Shown here piece after piece: positions 27,052 to 34,174 of a DNA stretch of 48,464 nt. The position numbers were made by a program, and so were the translations under genes. Every line of letters begins with the position of its first letter. Position 1 is the stretch's first letter. Under the pieces are notes generated by a model. The model worked only from the letters and a program-made list of their open reading frames with translations. It was not told where the DNA came from and did not search any database. Source of the stretch: Bacteroides sp. (GTDB lineage Bacteria > Bacteroidota > Bacteroidia > Bacteroidales > Bacteroidaceae); NCBI GenBank assembly GCA_015060735.1, contig SUXX01000009.1, forward strand, positions 1 through 48,464, in the 5' to 3' direction.

Positions 27052-27672
27052 TTAGTAATTCAAAAACAATAAATATTCTCCTTTGGCCTCTATCGTAAAC
27101 GATTCTTTCGAACAAGTATTCAATGTACCTTGCCACCAGGTTGTAAAATCATAAATAGGATAAACCAAACCTTCTGCCTTCAATCCATTAGCCGTAAAGT
27201 TGAATAAAGATACTTGTTGTCCCACTCTGGAAGCAAACGTATGAGTATCCTTACAGGGAATAAAAATACCATAGTCCGTATACATACGAACCTCTGCTCC
27301 TATCCGCATATACTCCATCAATAAACTAATATTGCCAATGGTATGATCTTCTCGCTTTCCAGTAGCTCCAACAATAGCTATCTTTCGTTTACCTTGTTTA
27401 AGCAAAAACTGCATTGCTTTCGTTTGGTCATTAGTTTCCTGATCCGGGTTGTAATGCAATAAAGAAGCGTATTTCACACGATTTTCTTCACTTAACGAAT
27501 CTCCATCGCCTATAATGATGTCAGGCAAATATCCCTTGGCAAGATATTCGTTCGCTCCTCCATCACAACAAACGACATACGGAGCTTGCTCTAAAATCAT
27601 TAAAGGGATCGGAGCAGAAGGATAATCTCCATTCGCCAAAATAACAGCATCTATCTCTTGTTTCACTTTCAT
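27052..27672 (-). CDS. Thiamine pyrophosphokinase
   Basis: The 206-residue enzyme converts thiamine to thiamine pyrophosphate. It shows ILANGDYP, the VCCDGGANEYL motif, the GDGDSLSEE metal site, the DQETNDQTKAMQFL substrate motif and GATGKREDHTIGN. The start is the ATG at 27672 (MKVKQEID), which overlaps the upstream transporter stop by 4 bp; the longer frame begins at TTG. The overlap with a PnuC-family transporter strongly suggests thiamine uptake followed by metabolic trapping. Confidence 0.93.
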   Translation of the reverse strand: MKVKQEIDAVILANGDYPSAPIPLMILEQAPYVVCCDGGANEYLAKGYLPDIIIGDGDSLSEENRVKYASLLHYNPDQETNDQTKAMQFLLKQGKRKIAIVGATGKREDHTIGNISLLMEYMRIGAEVRMYTDYGIFIPCKDTHTFASRVGQQVSLFNFTANGLKAEGLVYPIYDFTTWWQGTLNTCSKESFTIEAKGEYLLFLNY

Positions 27673-28244
27673 ACCACTTGATCTTTCATCATTTTTTTCC
27701 AATTCAACCAACCAAAGATAGCTATAATGGCATAAAGAGCATAAAGGACGGCCGTAAAATACAATTCCTTATATATATAAAGCCCTACACAAACAATATC
27801 CACCACCATCCAAACCCACCATTGTTCCAAATATTTACGAGCCAACATCCACATACCGATAATACTCAAAGCGGTAGTAAATGCATCCCACCAAGGAACA
27901 TTGCTATCCGTATAATTAATAAGTAACCAAGCGATAACAAACTGAGCCACAATCAATAGAATGAAAGCCTGTACACATTCCCGTTTAGATATATGCGTAA
28001 TGGGAAGTTCCTTCAGTTCTTCCGGTTTAGGAGCATATTTCCAAACAAACCAACCATATACCGCTGCTCCCAAATAGTAGATATTAATTCCAAAGTCAGC
28101 ATAGAGTCCAGCGTCGTAATAGACAAAGAGATAAATAGCAGGCATAATGATACTGGCTATCCATAAATCAATACTAGCCCGATATTCCAACCAAAGATAA
28201 ATCAAGCCAACAAGAGTACCAATAATCTCTAAAATTTGTTCCAT
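27669..28244 (-). CDS. pnuT: PnuC-family transporter, probable thiamine transporter (PnuT)
   Basis: The 191-residue membrane protein has about six to seven helices. The PnuC features are present: WLEYRASIDLWIASI, the tryptophan-rich YGWFVWKYAP, and QWWVWMVVDIVCVGLYIYK. PnuC relatives carry nicotinamide riboside, riboflavin or thiamine by facilitated diffusion coupled to phosphorylation. Coupling to thiamine pyrophosphokinase makes thiamine the likely substrate. It starts 11 bp after the GH13 gene, so it lacks its own leader; no TPP riboswitch was found. Confidence 0.88.
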   Translation of the reverse strand: MEQILEIIGTLVGLIYLWLEYRASIDLWIASIIMPAIYLFVYYDAGLYADFGINIYYLGAAVYGWFVWKYAPKPEELKELPITHISKRECVQAFILLIVAQFVIAWLLINYTDSNVPWWDAFTTALSIIGMWMLARKYLEQWWVWMVVDIVCVGLYIYKELYFTAVLYALYAIIAIFGWLNWKKMMKDQVV

Positions 28245-28255
28245 GTATTTTCAGG

Positions 28256-30244
28256 TTAATTACTCAATTCAAGAATATAAACCCCACGGGCAGGCATAAT
28301 CACAGGGGATGTAAGCTCTACAATCGTATCTGTTATCACATCTTTTCCTCTCGTGTTTTTACCTATGACTTCTGAAAATCGTTTCATATCTACTGGCCGA
28401 ACTGTATCGCTACCATTAAGAATAACCAACACGGTATTCTTCCCGTCTGTCCGTGCATATACATAACACTTCGTCTGATTATCAGGTGTATAATGAATCA
28501 GTTTACCCTCGGTTACGGGTTTGGAAGTTTTTCTCCAATTCAAAAGCTTCGATGCAAAATTCCAACATTCGTTTTGCATATCCGTACGCCCTTCAGGTGT
28601 AAAGGCCGATGCTTTATCTTCTTTCCATCCACCAGGGAAATCTGCTCTTAATGCCTTTGTCCCAGCCATAGCAATTTCTGTTCCATAATACATCTGCGGA
28701 ATACCTCTTGTTGTAAGCAGAAAAGCCATACCTTGTTTAAATTTCCAAATTGGATCGCCTTCATCCATAAAACGGGCAATGTCATGGTTATCCAAAAAGA
28801 CAAGTACATTATTAGGATCAGGAATCAAGAAATCCTGTGTAATACATTCGTATATCTTAAACAATCCGGCTTCCGAACCTTCACTGGTATTGCTTTCTTT
28901 TAAAATTTCCCTTTTAGTGGTAAATGTCAAATCGAAATCCATTACGGCCTTCAAGCCCGAATCCTTATCATTCATACCTGAATTTCTTTGCCACCAACCT
29001 GCTGCCGAATTACGTGGATACCAACCTTCGCCTACAATATTGAAAGTTGGATATTCCCTTTCTATTTCGTTACACCATTGTACCATCAAATCATAGTCCG
29101 CATAAGGATAAGTATCCATACGAATACCGTCAATTCGTGCATATTCAATCCACCAAATACTGTTTTGAATTAAGTATTTACCCAAATGCCGGTTTTTTTG
29201 ATTCAAATCAGGCATACCGGCCGAGAACCATCCTTCCAATAGGATATCTTTTTCCGTCTGAGGAGCATGAGGATCCAATAAAGTCCATTTATAATGAGTA
29301 GTATTTACCAATGCGTTCGGGTTAGGAGTAAATTGAGCCAATATCTTCTCTTTTTGTTCTTGTGACAATGCTTCATATTCCTCCAGTGTTTGAGGCAAAT
29401 CCAAAGGTTCAGGCCTTCTCCAACGCATACCTCCTTGCTGTCGTTTTTTCATCCTTTCTCCCATCTTCACAGCCTGTTCATTCTGATTAAACCAATCCGA
29501 AGACGGAACATCCATCATCCACCAATGTGAACTTCCGCAATGATTGAAAATCATATCCATCACCACCTTTATTCCTTTCTCATGAGCCGTATCAATCATG
29601 TTACAATATTCTTCATTGGAACCCAAACGAGGATCAATCAAATAGAAATCAGAAATAGCATAACCATGCGAATGTCCACCTTTATTATATTGCACCGGAT
29701 TCAGCCAAATAGCAGTTACTCCTAGACGATTGATATAATCCAAATGGTCTACTATCCCTTGAATATCCCCACCATGACGCCCATTTCCTTCACGATTTAC
29801 CTCATAACCGTCATAAACATCATTATCGGGATTCCCATTAGCAAATCTATCGGGCATAATCAGATAAAGCACATCTTTGGAAGTAAATCCCATCGCTCCT
29901 GGCTTTTGATTTCTTTCTTTCAATTCGAAAGTCTGAATATTCTTCTTGCCTTTTTTCTCAAAAAAGAATCGCATTATTCCAGGTTTTGCTTCTGGCGATA
30001 TATCCAAATAAGCCAACAAGTAATTCGGATTTTCCAATTGACAAATTTCCTTAATTCTTACTCCCTCATAATCTTCTAAAGAAAATGTAGCAGAACCAAT
30101 ATTCTCTCCATAAAACATCACCTGAACTTCCCGATTTTGCATTCCTGTGTACCAAAAGGGCGGATCCATTTTCTTAATCTCCACAGCTATAGCATGGATA
30201 CAAAGCATAAAGAATAAAACGAACGATAAGGTTTTCTTACTCAT
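28256..30244 (-). CDS. Secreted GH13 alpha-amylase family enzyme (cyclomaltodextrinase/neopullulanase-like)
   Basis: The 662-residue protein has a signal peptide (KKTLSFVLFFMLCIHAIA). An N-terminal Ig-like cyclomaltodextrinase domain (residues 20-120) is followed by the GH13 barrel. The signatures are DVLYLIMPDRFANGN, MDMIFNHCG, GIRMDTYPY (nucleophile D377), IVGEGW (acid E406) and FLDNHD (D488). The C-terminal beta domain ends the protein. It should cut alpha-1,4 (perhaps alpha-1,6) glucans or maltodextrins in the periplasm, like SusA. It heads an operon with the thiamine genes, an unexpected combination. Confidence 0.9.
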   Translation of the reverse strand: MSKKTLSFVLFFMLCIHAIAVEIKKMDPPFWYTGMQNREVQVMFYGENIGSATFSLEDYEGVRIKEICQLENPNYLLAYLDISPEAKPGIMRFFFEKKGKKNIQTFELKERNQKPGAMGFTSKDVLYLIMPDRFANGNPDNDVYDGYEVNREGNGRHGGDIQGIVDHLDYINRLGVTAIWLNPVQYNKGGHSHGYAISDFYLIDPRLGSNEEYCNMIDTAHEKGIKVVMDMIFNHCGSSHWWMMDVPSSDWFNQNEQAVKMGERMKKRQQGGMRWRRPEPLDLPQTLEEYEALSQEQKEKILAQFTPNPNALVNTTHYKWTLLDPHAPQTEKDILLEGWFSAGMPDLNQKNRHLGKYLIQNSIWWIEYARIDGIRMDTYPYADYDLMVQWCNEIEREYPTFNIVGEGWYPRNSAAGWWQRNSGMNDKDSGLKAVMDFDLTFTTKREILKESNTSEGSEAGLFKIYECITQDFLIPDPNNVLVFLDNHDIARFMDEGDPIWKFKQGMAFLLTTRGIPQMYYGTEIAMAGTKALRADFPGGWKEDKASAFTPEGRTDMQNECWNFASKLLNWRKTSKPVTEGKLIHYTPDNQTKCYVYARTDGKNTVLVILNGSDTVRPVDMKRFSEVIGKNTRGKDVITDTIVELTSPVIMPARGVYILELSN

Positions 30245-30293
30245 AAACGATTCCTTTTAAGAATGATAACTAACTGAAATTCCTCAAACTTTG

Positions 30294-30325
30294 TAAAAGT
30301 AATCTTTTTTTTATAATAAGCCAAA
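30294..30325 (-). promoter_or_regulatory. Promoter of the GH13-pnuT-TPK operon
   Basis: On the minus strand TTTG (30325-30322), then 20 bp, then TACTTTTA (30301-30294, one mismatch to TAnnTTTG). The start would be near 30286, about 40 nt before the GH13 ATG. Confidence 0.5.
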
Positions 30326-30399
30326 TTCAGCAACAAAAACGAATCTACAAAACAACATCTTTTCTTATTCAGAATGAGGAATTATTTCTTCTTCTTGAT

Positions 30400-30495
30400 T
30401 TACCTTCCGGAAGCTCCTTGCAGATTGCTTCCGAATACGAATATCTCACCCGGACGGAGGTCGATAATTCGGTTGGATGTTGTTCTTGTTTTCAT
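30400..30495 (-). pseudogene. Truncated gene remnant encoding an EIFVFGSNLQG N-terminus
   Basis: An ATG-TAA frame of 31 residues begins MKTRTTSNRIIDLRPGEIFV and continues FGSNLQGASGR before the stop. The IFVFGSNLQG motif is the N-terminal signature of longer proteins that continue with a Gly-rich, macrodomain-like start (GxHGGGAA). Here the frame stops just after it, and the following DNA is AT-rich and noncoding, so it looks like the decayed 5' end of a lost gene. It lies 23 bp after the Nudix gene. A genuine short peptide cannot be excluded. Confidence 0.6.
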
Positions 30496-30518
30496 GATTT
30501 CTTGTTTTTCCTATTAAT

Positions 30519-31058
30519 TCAAATTTCTGAGAAATACCGCAGTAACGGAGCCACCATCAAGGCCTGCATGAATTCACCTTGACGAATCATTTCTTTTACC
30601 TTATCTTGCGTAAAAGTATAGACTTCCAAATCTTCAGTAGCATCGAGGTGTTGGGAAGAAACTTTCTCCACACCTAAAGCCACGAAGCAATGAGTGATGT
30701 TGGTCATCGTACTTGTGTTGGCGGAAACCTGCATCAGTTCGTGCCATTCGCCACCAGCATAGCCTGTTTCTTCCAATAATTCCCGTTTGGCAGCAGTCAT
30801 CGGATCTTCACCTTTCTCCAACACACCTGCCACCAATTCAAAACTGGTGCGTTGCAATCCGTGACGATATTGACGGACAAGTACCATCTGTCCTTCCTTG
30901 TCGATAGCAATGATGTTCACCCAATCGGGATATTCCAACACATAGTATTCATCGATAATCCGTCCATCAGGCAATTGAACTTTGTCACGACGAGCCGTTA
31001 ACCACGGCCTTTCAATCAAATATTCGGAAGAGAGAGTCTTCCAAGTCATATCTTTCAT
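30519..31058 (-). CDS. Nudix hydrolase, ADP-ribose pyrophosphatase-like
   Basis: The 179-residue protein has a complete Nudix box: GVLEKGEDPMTAAKRELLEETGY (GX5EX7REUXEEXGU). The upstream VNIIAIDKEGQMVLVRQYRHG and FELVAGVLE resemble ADP-ribose/nucleotide-sugar pyrophosphatases (NUDT5/YffH type). The substrate is not proven. Its promoter faces that of the GNAT gene. Confidence 0.9.
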   Translation of the reverse strand: MKDMTWKTLSSEYLIERPWLTARRDKVQLPDGRIIDEYYVLEYPDWVNIIAIDKEGQMVLVRQYRHGLQRTSFELVAGVLEKGEDPMTAAKRELLEETGYAGGEWHELMQVSANTSTMTNITHCFVALGVEKVSSQHLDATEDLEVYTFTQDKVKEMIRQGEFMQALMVAPLLRYFSEI

Positions 31059-31082
31059 AATCCCAACCTATTATATCATCAA

Positions 31083-31130
31083 CAAAAGTAACAAGTTTTT
31101 TGGATAAACAAAATATTACTGTTATCTTTG
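31083..31130. promoter_or_regulatory. Overlapping divergent promoters (Nudix minus, GNAT plus)
   Basis: Plus: TTTG 31099-31102, 20 bp, TATCTTTG 31123-31130. Minus: TTTG 31112-31109, 18 bp, TACTTTTG 31090-31083. Each is a full match to the Bacteroidetes promoter, and the two share the same 48 bp, so RNA polymerase can occupy only one at a time. Confidence 0.75.
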
Positions 31131-31154
31131 TTACCCATCCTATGATAAGACATA

Positions 31155-31604
31155 ATGAATATTATTCCCATAACTGATAATAAGAAAAACTTTCTCCCTT
31201 TATTGCTCATTGCTGACGAACAAGAAAGCATGATAGACAAATATATTGAAAAAGGCGAGATGTTTGTCGGAATCAAGAATGGTTTGGCAGTAGCGGTGTG
31301 TGTAGTAGTTTGTCTAGATAAAGAAACATACGAAATTAAAAACTTGGCCGTACATCCAAAACACCAACATCAAGGATATGGAAAAGCAATGATAAAATTC
31401 ATCTGCCAACAATACAAAGAAAAATGTCAATACTTATTGGTTGGCACAGGCGATAGCCCACTGACCATTCCTTTTTATAAGAAATGTGGGTTTTCGTATT
31501 CACATCAAATACCCAATTTCTTTATTGATAATTACAACCATCCCATCATCGAAGCCGGAGTACAATTGGTAGACATGATTTATCTTAAAAAAACATTACA
31601 TTAA
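31155..31604 (+). CDS. GNAT family N-acetyltransferase
   Basis: The 149-residue protein has the GNAT acetyl-CoA motif A (KNLAVHPKHQHQGYGKAMIKFI) and a downstream VGTGDSPLTIPFYKKCGF, the motif B region where the conserved aromatic residue sits. The N-terminus (PITDNKKNFLPLLLIADEQESMIDKYI) resembles small-molecule acetyltransferases. The acceptor is unknown. The spacing from the predicted transcript start is about 18 nt. Confidence 0.88.
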   Translation: MNIIPITDNKKNFLPLLLIADEQESMIDKYIEKGEMFVGIKNGLAVAVCVVVCLDKETYEIKNLAVHPKHQHQGYGKAMIKFICQQYKEKCQYLLVGTGDSPLTIPFYKKCGFSYSHQIPNFFIDNYNHPIIEAGVQLVDMIYLKKTLH

Positions 31605-31631
31605 AACAATAAATAAAAAAACAATAATCCT

Positions 31632-32027
31632 ATGAAAATAGATCATCTTGCCGTGTGGTGTGACAACCTTGAATGTATGAAAGCATTTTATATGAAATAT
31701 TTCGGATGTACTTCTAACGAACTATATCACAACCCGAAGAAGGGATATAAATCCTATTTCCTGACTTTTGCAGAAGGAGGAACACGTATCGAACTGATGA
31801 CCCGCACGGACATTGCCGATGAACCTCAACGGAGAGGATTCGTGAAAGGTATCGCACATTTCGACATCATCGCCGGAACGGAAGCGGATGTAGATGCCTT
31901 GTGCAAACGTCTTGAAGACGACGGATATATCATAGCCAGCGAGCTACGCCACACAGGCGATGGGTACTATGAGTTTGCCGTACTTGACCCAGAAGGGAAC
32001 TATGTCGAAATATCCGCCGAATCTTAA
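31632..32027 (+). CDS. VOC family (glyoxalase/bleomycin-resistance fold) protein
   Basis: The 131-residue protein starts MKIDHLAVWCDNLECMKAFY. The two beta-alpha-beta-beta-beta modules carry likely metal ligands: His in IDHLAVWC, Glu in RIELMTR, His in IAHFDI and Glu in YVEISAES. The DPEGNYVE ending is typical. It follows the GNAT gene by 27 bp and probably shares its promoter. Substrate unknown. Confidence 0.88.
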   Translation: MKIDHLAVWCDNLECMKAFYMKYFGCTSNELYHNPKKGYKSYFLTFAEGGTRIELMTRTDIADEPQRRGFVKGIAHFDIIAGTEADVDALCKRLEDDGYIIASELRHTGDGYYEFAVLDPEGNYVEISAES

Positions 32028-32052
32028 TCATCAAAACATATTGCAAATATTG

Positions 32053-32829
32053 CTAAATCAATCCAAAATGCTTAAAGACTTTACATAGTCCATCATTATC
32101 AATATGGTCGGTCACATAATCGGCATAACTTTTCACTTCATCCGATGCATTCCCCATCGCTACACCGATTCCTGCAGCCCGAAGCATCGGAATATCATTT
32201 CCTCCATCACCCAACGCCATTGTTTCAGAAAGTTCGATACCTAAGTAATCGGCAAACGAACGGATACCAACTGCCTTATCAACTCCAGCTACATTGATGT
32301 CTGCAAAAACATCACACCATCGAGTAGCGGTTAGTCCAGACAACTGAACCATTACTTTCTGTTCGATTTCTTTATCGAAAAAGAAACAAAGTTGCGAACT
32401 GATTCCTTCTTTAAATACCTCATTCAGATTCCTAACCTGCGGCAAAGGATGATCCACCATACGAGACATTTCAACCACTCTTGGAGTTAATTTATCCACA
32501 TAAATACCATCCTCTCCTTCCACTGCTACAGCAAAATCATATTCTTTTGACAACTCCAATGACTTTCGGAACAAGTCGATTGGAATAGAATGACGTGCTA
32601 CTACCTCACCGTTACGTAAAGTACATTCTGCTCCATTCAACCCTACTACACCATGGTACGGTACATTCGAAATTTCTGTCAAATCACCGGCCGAGCGACC
32701 GGTTGCAATAATTATCTTATAACCTTTATCATGTAACTGTGACAGAGCCCTTTGAGCAGAAACTGGAATTTGGTGGGTAGAGAAACTTAATATCGTTCCG
32801 TCTACATCCAAGAATATTGCTTTTATCAT
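32053..32829 (-). CDS. HAD superfamily Cof-type phosphatase
   Basis: The 258-residue enzyme begins MIKAIFLDVDGTI (HAD motif I with nucleophile and acid Asp). It has IIATGRSAGDL (motif II), a C2 cap of the Cof type, the K of DKAVGIR (motif III), and ALGDGGNDIPMLRAAG (motif IV), followed by GVAMGNASDEVKSYAD. Relatives dephosphorylate sugar phosphates, FMN or pyridoxal phosphate. The ATG at 32829 is used because the -7 box at 32855-32862 puts the transcript start downstream of the ATG at 32865. Confidence 0.92.
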   Translation of the reverse strand: MIKAIFLDVDGTILSFSTHQIPVSAQRALSQLHDKGYKIIIATGRSAGDLTEISNVPYHGVVGLNGAECTLRNGEVVARHSIPIDLFRKSLELSKEYDFAVAVEGEDGIYVDKLTPRVVEMSRMVDHPLPQVRNLNEVFKEGISSQLCFFFDKEIEQKVMVQLSGLTATRWCDVFADINVAGVDKAVGIRSFADYLGIELSETMALGDGGNDIPMLRAAGIGVAMGNASDEVKSYADYVTDHIDNDGLCKVFKHFGLI

Positions 32830-32854
32830 TTCCCAAATACTTTTAATACATAGG

Positions 32855-32862
32855 CAAAGATA
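32855..32862 (-). promoter_or_regulatory. HAD phosphatase promoter -7 box
   Basis: TATCTTTG on the minus strand (32862 to 32855) is a perfect -7 box. The predicted start is near 32849. Confidence 0.65.
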
Positions 32863-33047
32863 CATATTTCACCTGCAATAATCATTTAAACAATCATCAT
32901 TTTCATCCTTCTTCTTTTGTTTATTCCCAATATCCTTCATTGATTGGTGCCCATAATAACAACACAATTATTAGGGACATAACAGAAAAGATACAAATAG
33001 AACAATTTAATTTGCAAATAGACCTTTTATGGGACAAACATAGTTGG

Positions 33048-33055
33048 TATTTTTG
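33048..33055 (+). promoter_or_regulatory. RND efflux operon promoter -7 box
   Basis: TATTTTTG matches TAnnTTTG. Transcription near 33062 would leave a leader of about 25 nt. No TTTG -33 element is seen at the usual distance. The rest of the 258-bp gap upstream shows nothing else. Confidence 0.55.
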
Positions 33056-33087
33056 CGTTAAGTAAATTAAAGAATAAATATTAAGGT

Positions 33088-34158
33088 ATGAAAACACTCC
33101 CATTCCTGATAGTTGCTCTCCTGACAAGCGGTATCATCACTTCGTGTGGTGAACAAACGAAAGATAAAAATAAAATAAAGACAGTCAAGACGGATACCGT
33201 TCGCACGGAAGGTAGTCAAACGCTTCTGCAATATCCCGGTAAGGTAAAAGCTGCCGAAGATGTCAGTCTGGCATTCCGAGTAAGCGGCACTATCCGCAAG
33301 ATTTATGTACAAGATGGACAAGCTGTGAAAACCGGTCAGCTTCTGGCCGAACTTGATCCAACGGATTATCAGATTCAACTTGATGCTACCGAAGCCCAAT
33401 ACAAGCAAGTAAAGAGCGAAGCCGAACGTGTCATCGCTCTCTACAACGATGGCGGCACTACCCCCGTCGCCTACGACAAAGCTGTGTATGGTTTGAAACA
33501 AATCACTGCCCTCTATGAACATCACAAAGACGAACTTTCCTATACTAAGCTTTATGCCCCATTCTGCGGATTTGTACAGAAACATTTGTTTGAATCGCAC
33601 GAAACGGTAGGAGCCGGTATGCCTGTGCTTCAGTTGGTAGGACAAGGCACTCCCGAAGTGGAAATCAACCTCCCGGCTGCCGAATACATCCGACGTGAAC
33701 AATTCGGTAATTATCAATGTACCTTCGATATCTATCCGGGAAAGGTCTATCCACTCAAGCTGATAGGCATCACACACAAAGCCAATTCGAACCAACTCTA
33801 CACAATGCGTCTGAGATTGGAAACCGAAGGACTTCCCGTGCCATCAGCTGGAATGAATACCATGGTCAGTATCCTATTAAATGACGGAGAGAGCAATGAA
33901 CTCATGGTCTCGAGCAACGCTTTATTGCAGGAGAACGGACGTTCATGCGTCTTTGTCTATCATCCTGAAACGGGCACTGTGCAAAGCGAGGAAGTCAGCA
34001 TCCTTCGCTTGACAGGCGACGGGCATAGCATCATTGCCTCGCCTTCCTTGAAGCCGGGTAATATAGTTGTGACGGCAGGTGTTCATAGCATCCGAAACGG
34101 AGAGAAGGTGAAGCCGATGCCTCCAGTATCAGAAACGAATGTAGGTGGATTGATGTAA
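33088..34158 (+). CDS. RND efflux adaptor lipoprotein (HlyD/AcrA-like membrane fusion protein)
   Basis: The 356-residue protein has a lipoprotein signal (KTLPFLIVALLTSGIITSC). It has a biotinyl-lipoyl-like half domain (VSLAFRVSGTIRKIYVQDGQAVKTGQLLAELD), a short coiled hairpin (TEAQYKQVKSEAERVIALY), a second half (YTKLYAPFCGFVQKHLFESHETVGAGMPVLQL), then beta-barrel and membrane-proximal domains. It bridges the inner-membrane RND pump to the outer-membrane channel. It lies 16 bp upstream of the permease gene. Confidence 0.94.
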   Translation: MKTLPFLIVALLTSGIITSCGEQTKDKNKIKTVKTDTVRTEGSQTLLQYPGKVKAAEDVSLAFRVSGTIRKIYVQDGQAVKTGQLLAELDPTDYQIQLDATEAQYKQVKSEAERVIALYNDGGTTPVAYDKAVYGLKQITALYEHHKDELSYTKLYAPFCGFVQKHLFESHETVGAGMPVLQLVGQGTPEVEINLPAAEYIRREQFGNYQCTFDIYPGKVYPLKLIGITHKANSNQLYTMRLRLETEGLPVPSAGMNTMVSILLNDGESNELMVSSNALLQENGRSCVFVYHPETGTVQSEEVSILRLTGDGHSIIASPSLKPGNIVVTAGVHSIRNGEKVKPMPPVSETNVGGLM

Positions 34159-34174
34159 AAAAAACAACGCAATT

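Noticed and set aside
30245..30518. TPP riboswitch for the thiamine genes
   Set aside because: No CTGAGA or ACCTGATCTGGA-type core was found on the minus strand; the region holds a promoter and a gene remnant.
31079..31276. 65-codon minus-strand frame
   Set aside because: It overlaps the divergent promoters and the GNAT start, with no conserved features.
32830..33087. Possible small gene between the HAD phosphatase and the efflux adaptor
   Set aside because: Only short frames without promoter-start agreement. The sequence is AT-rich and holds the two gene promoters.
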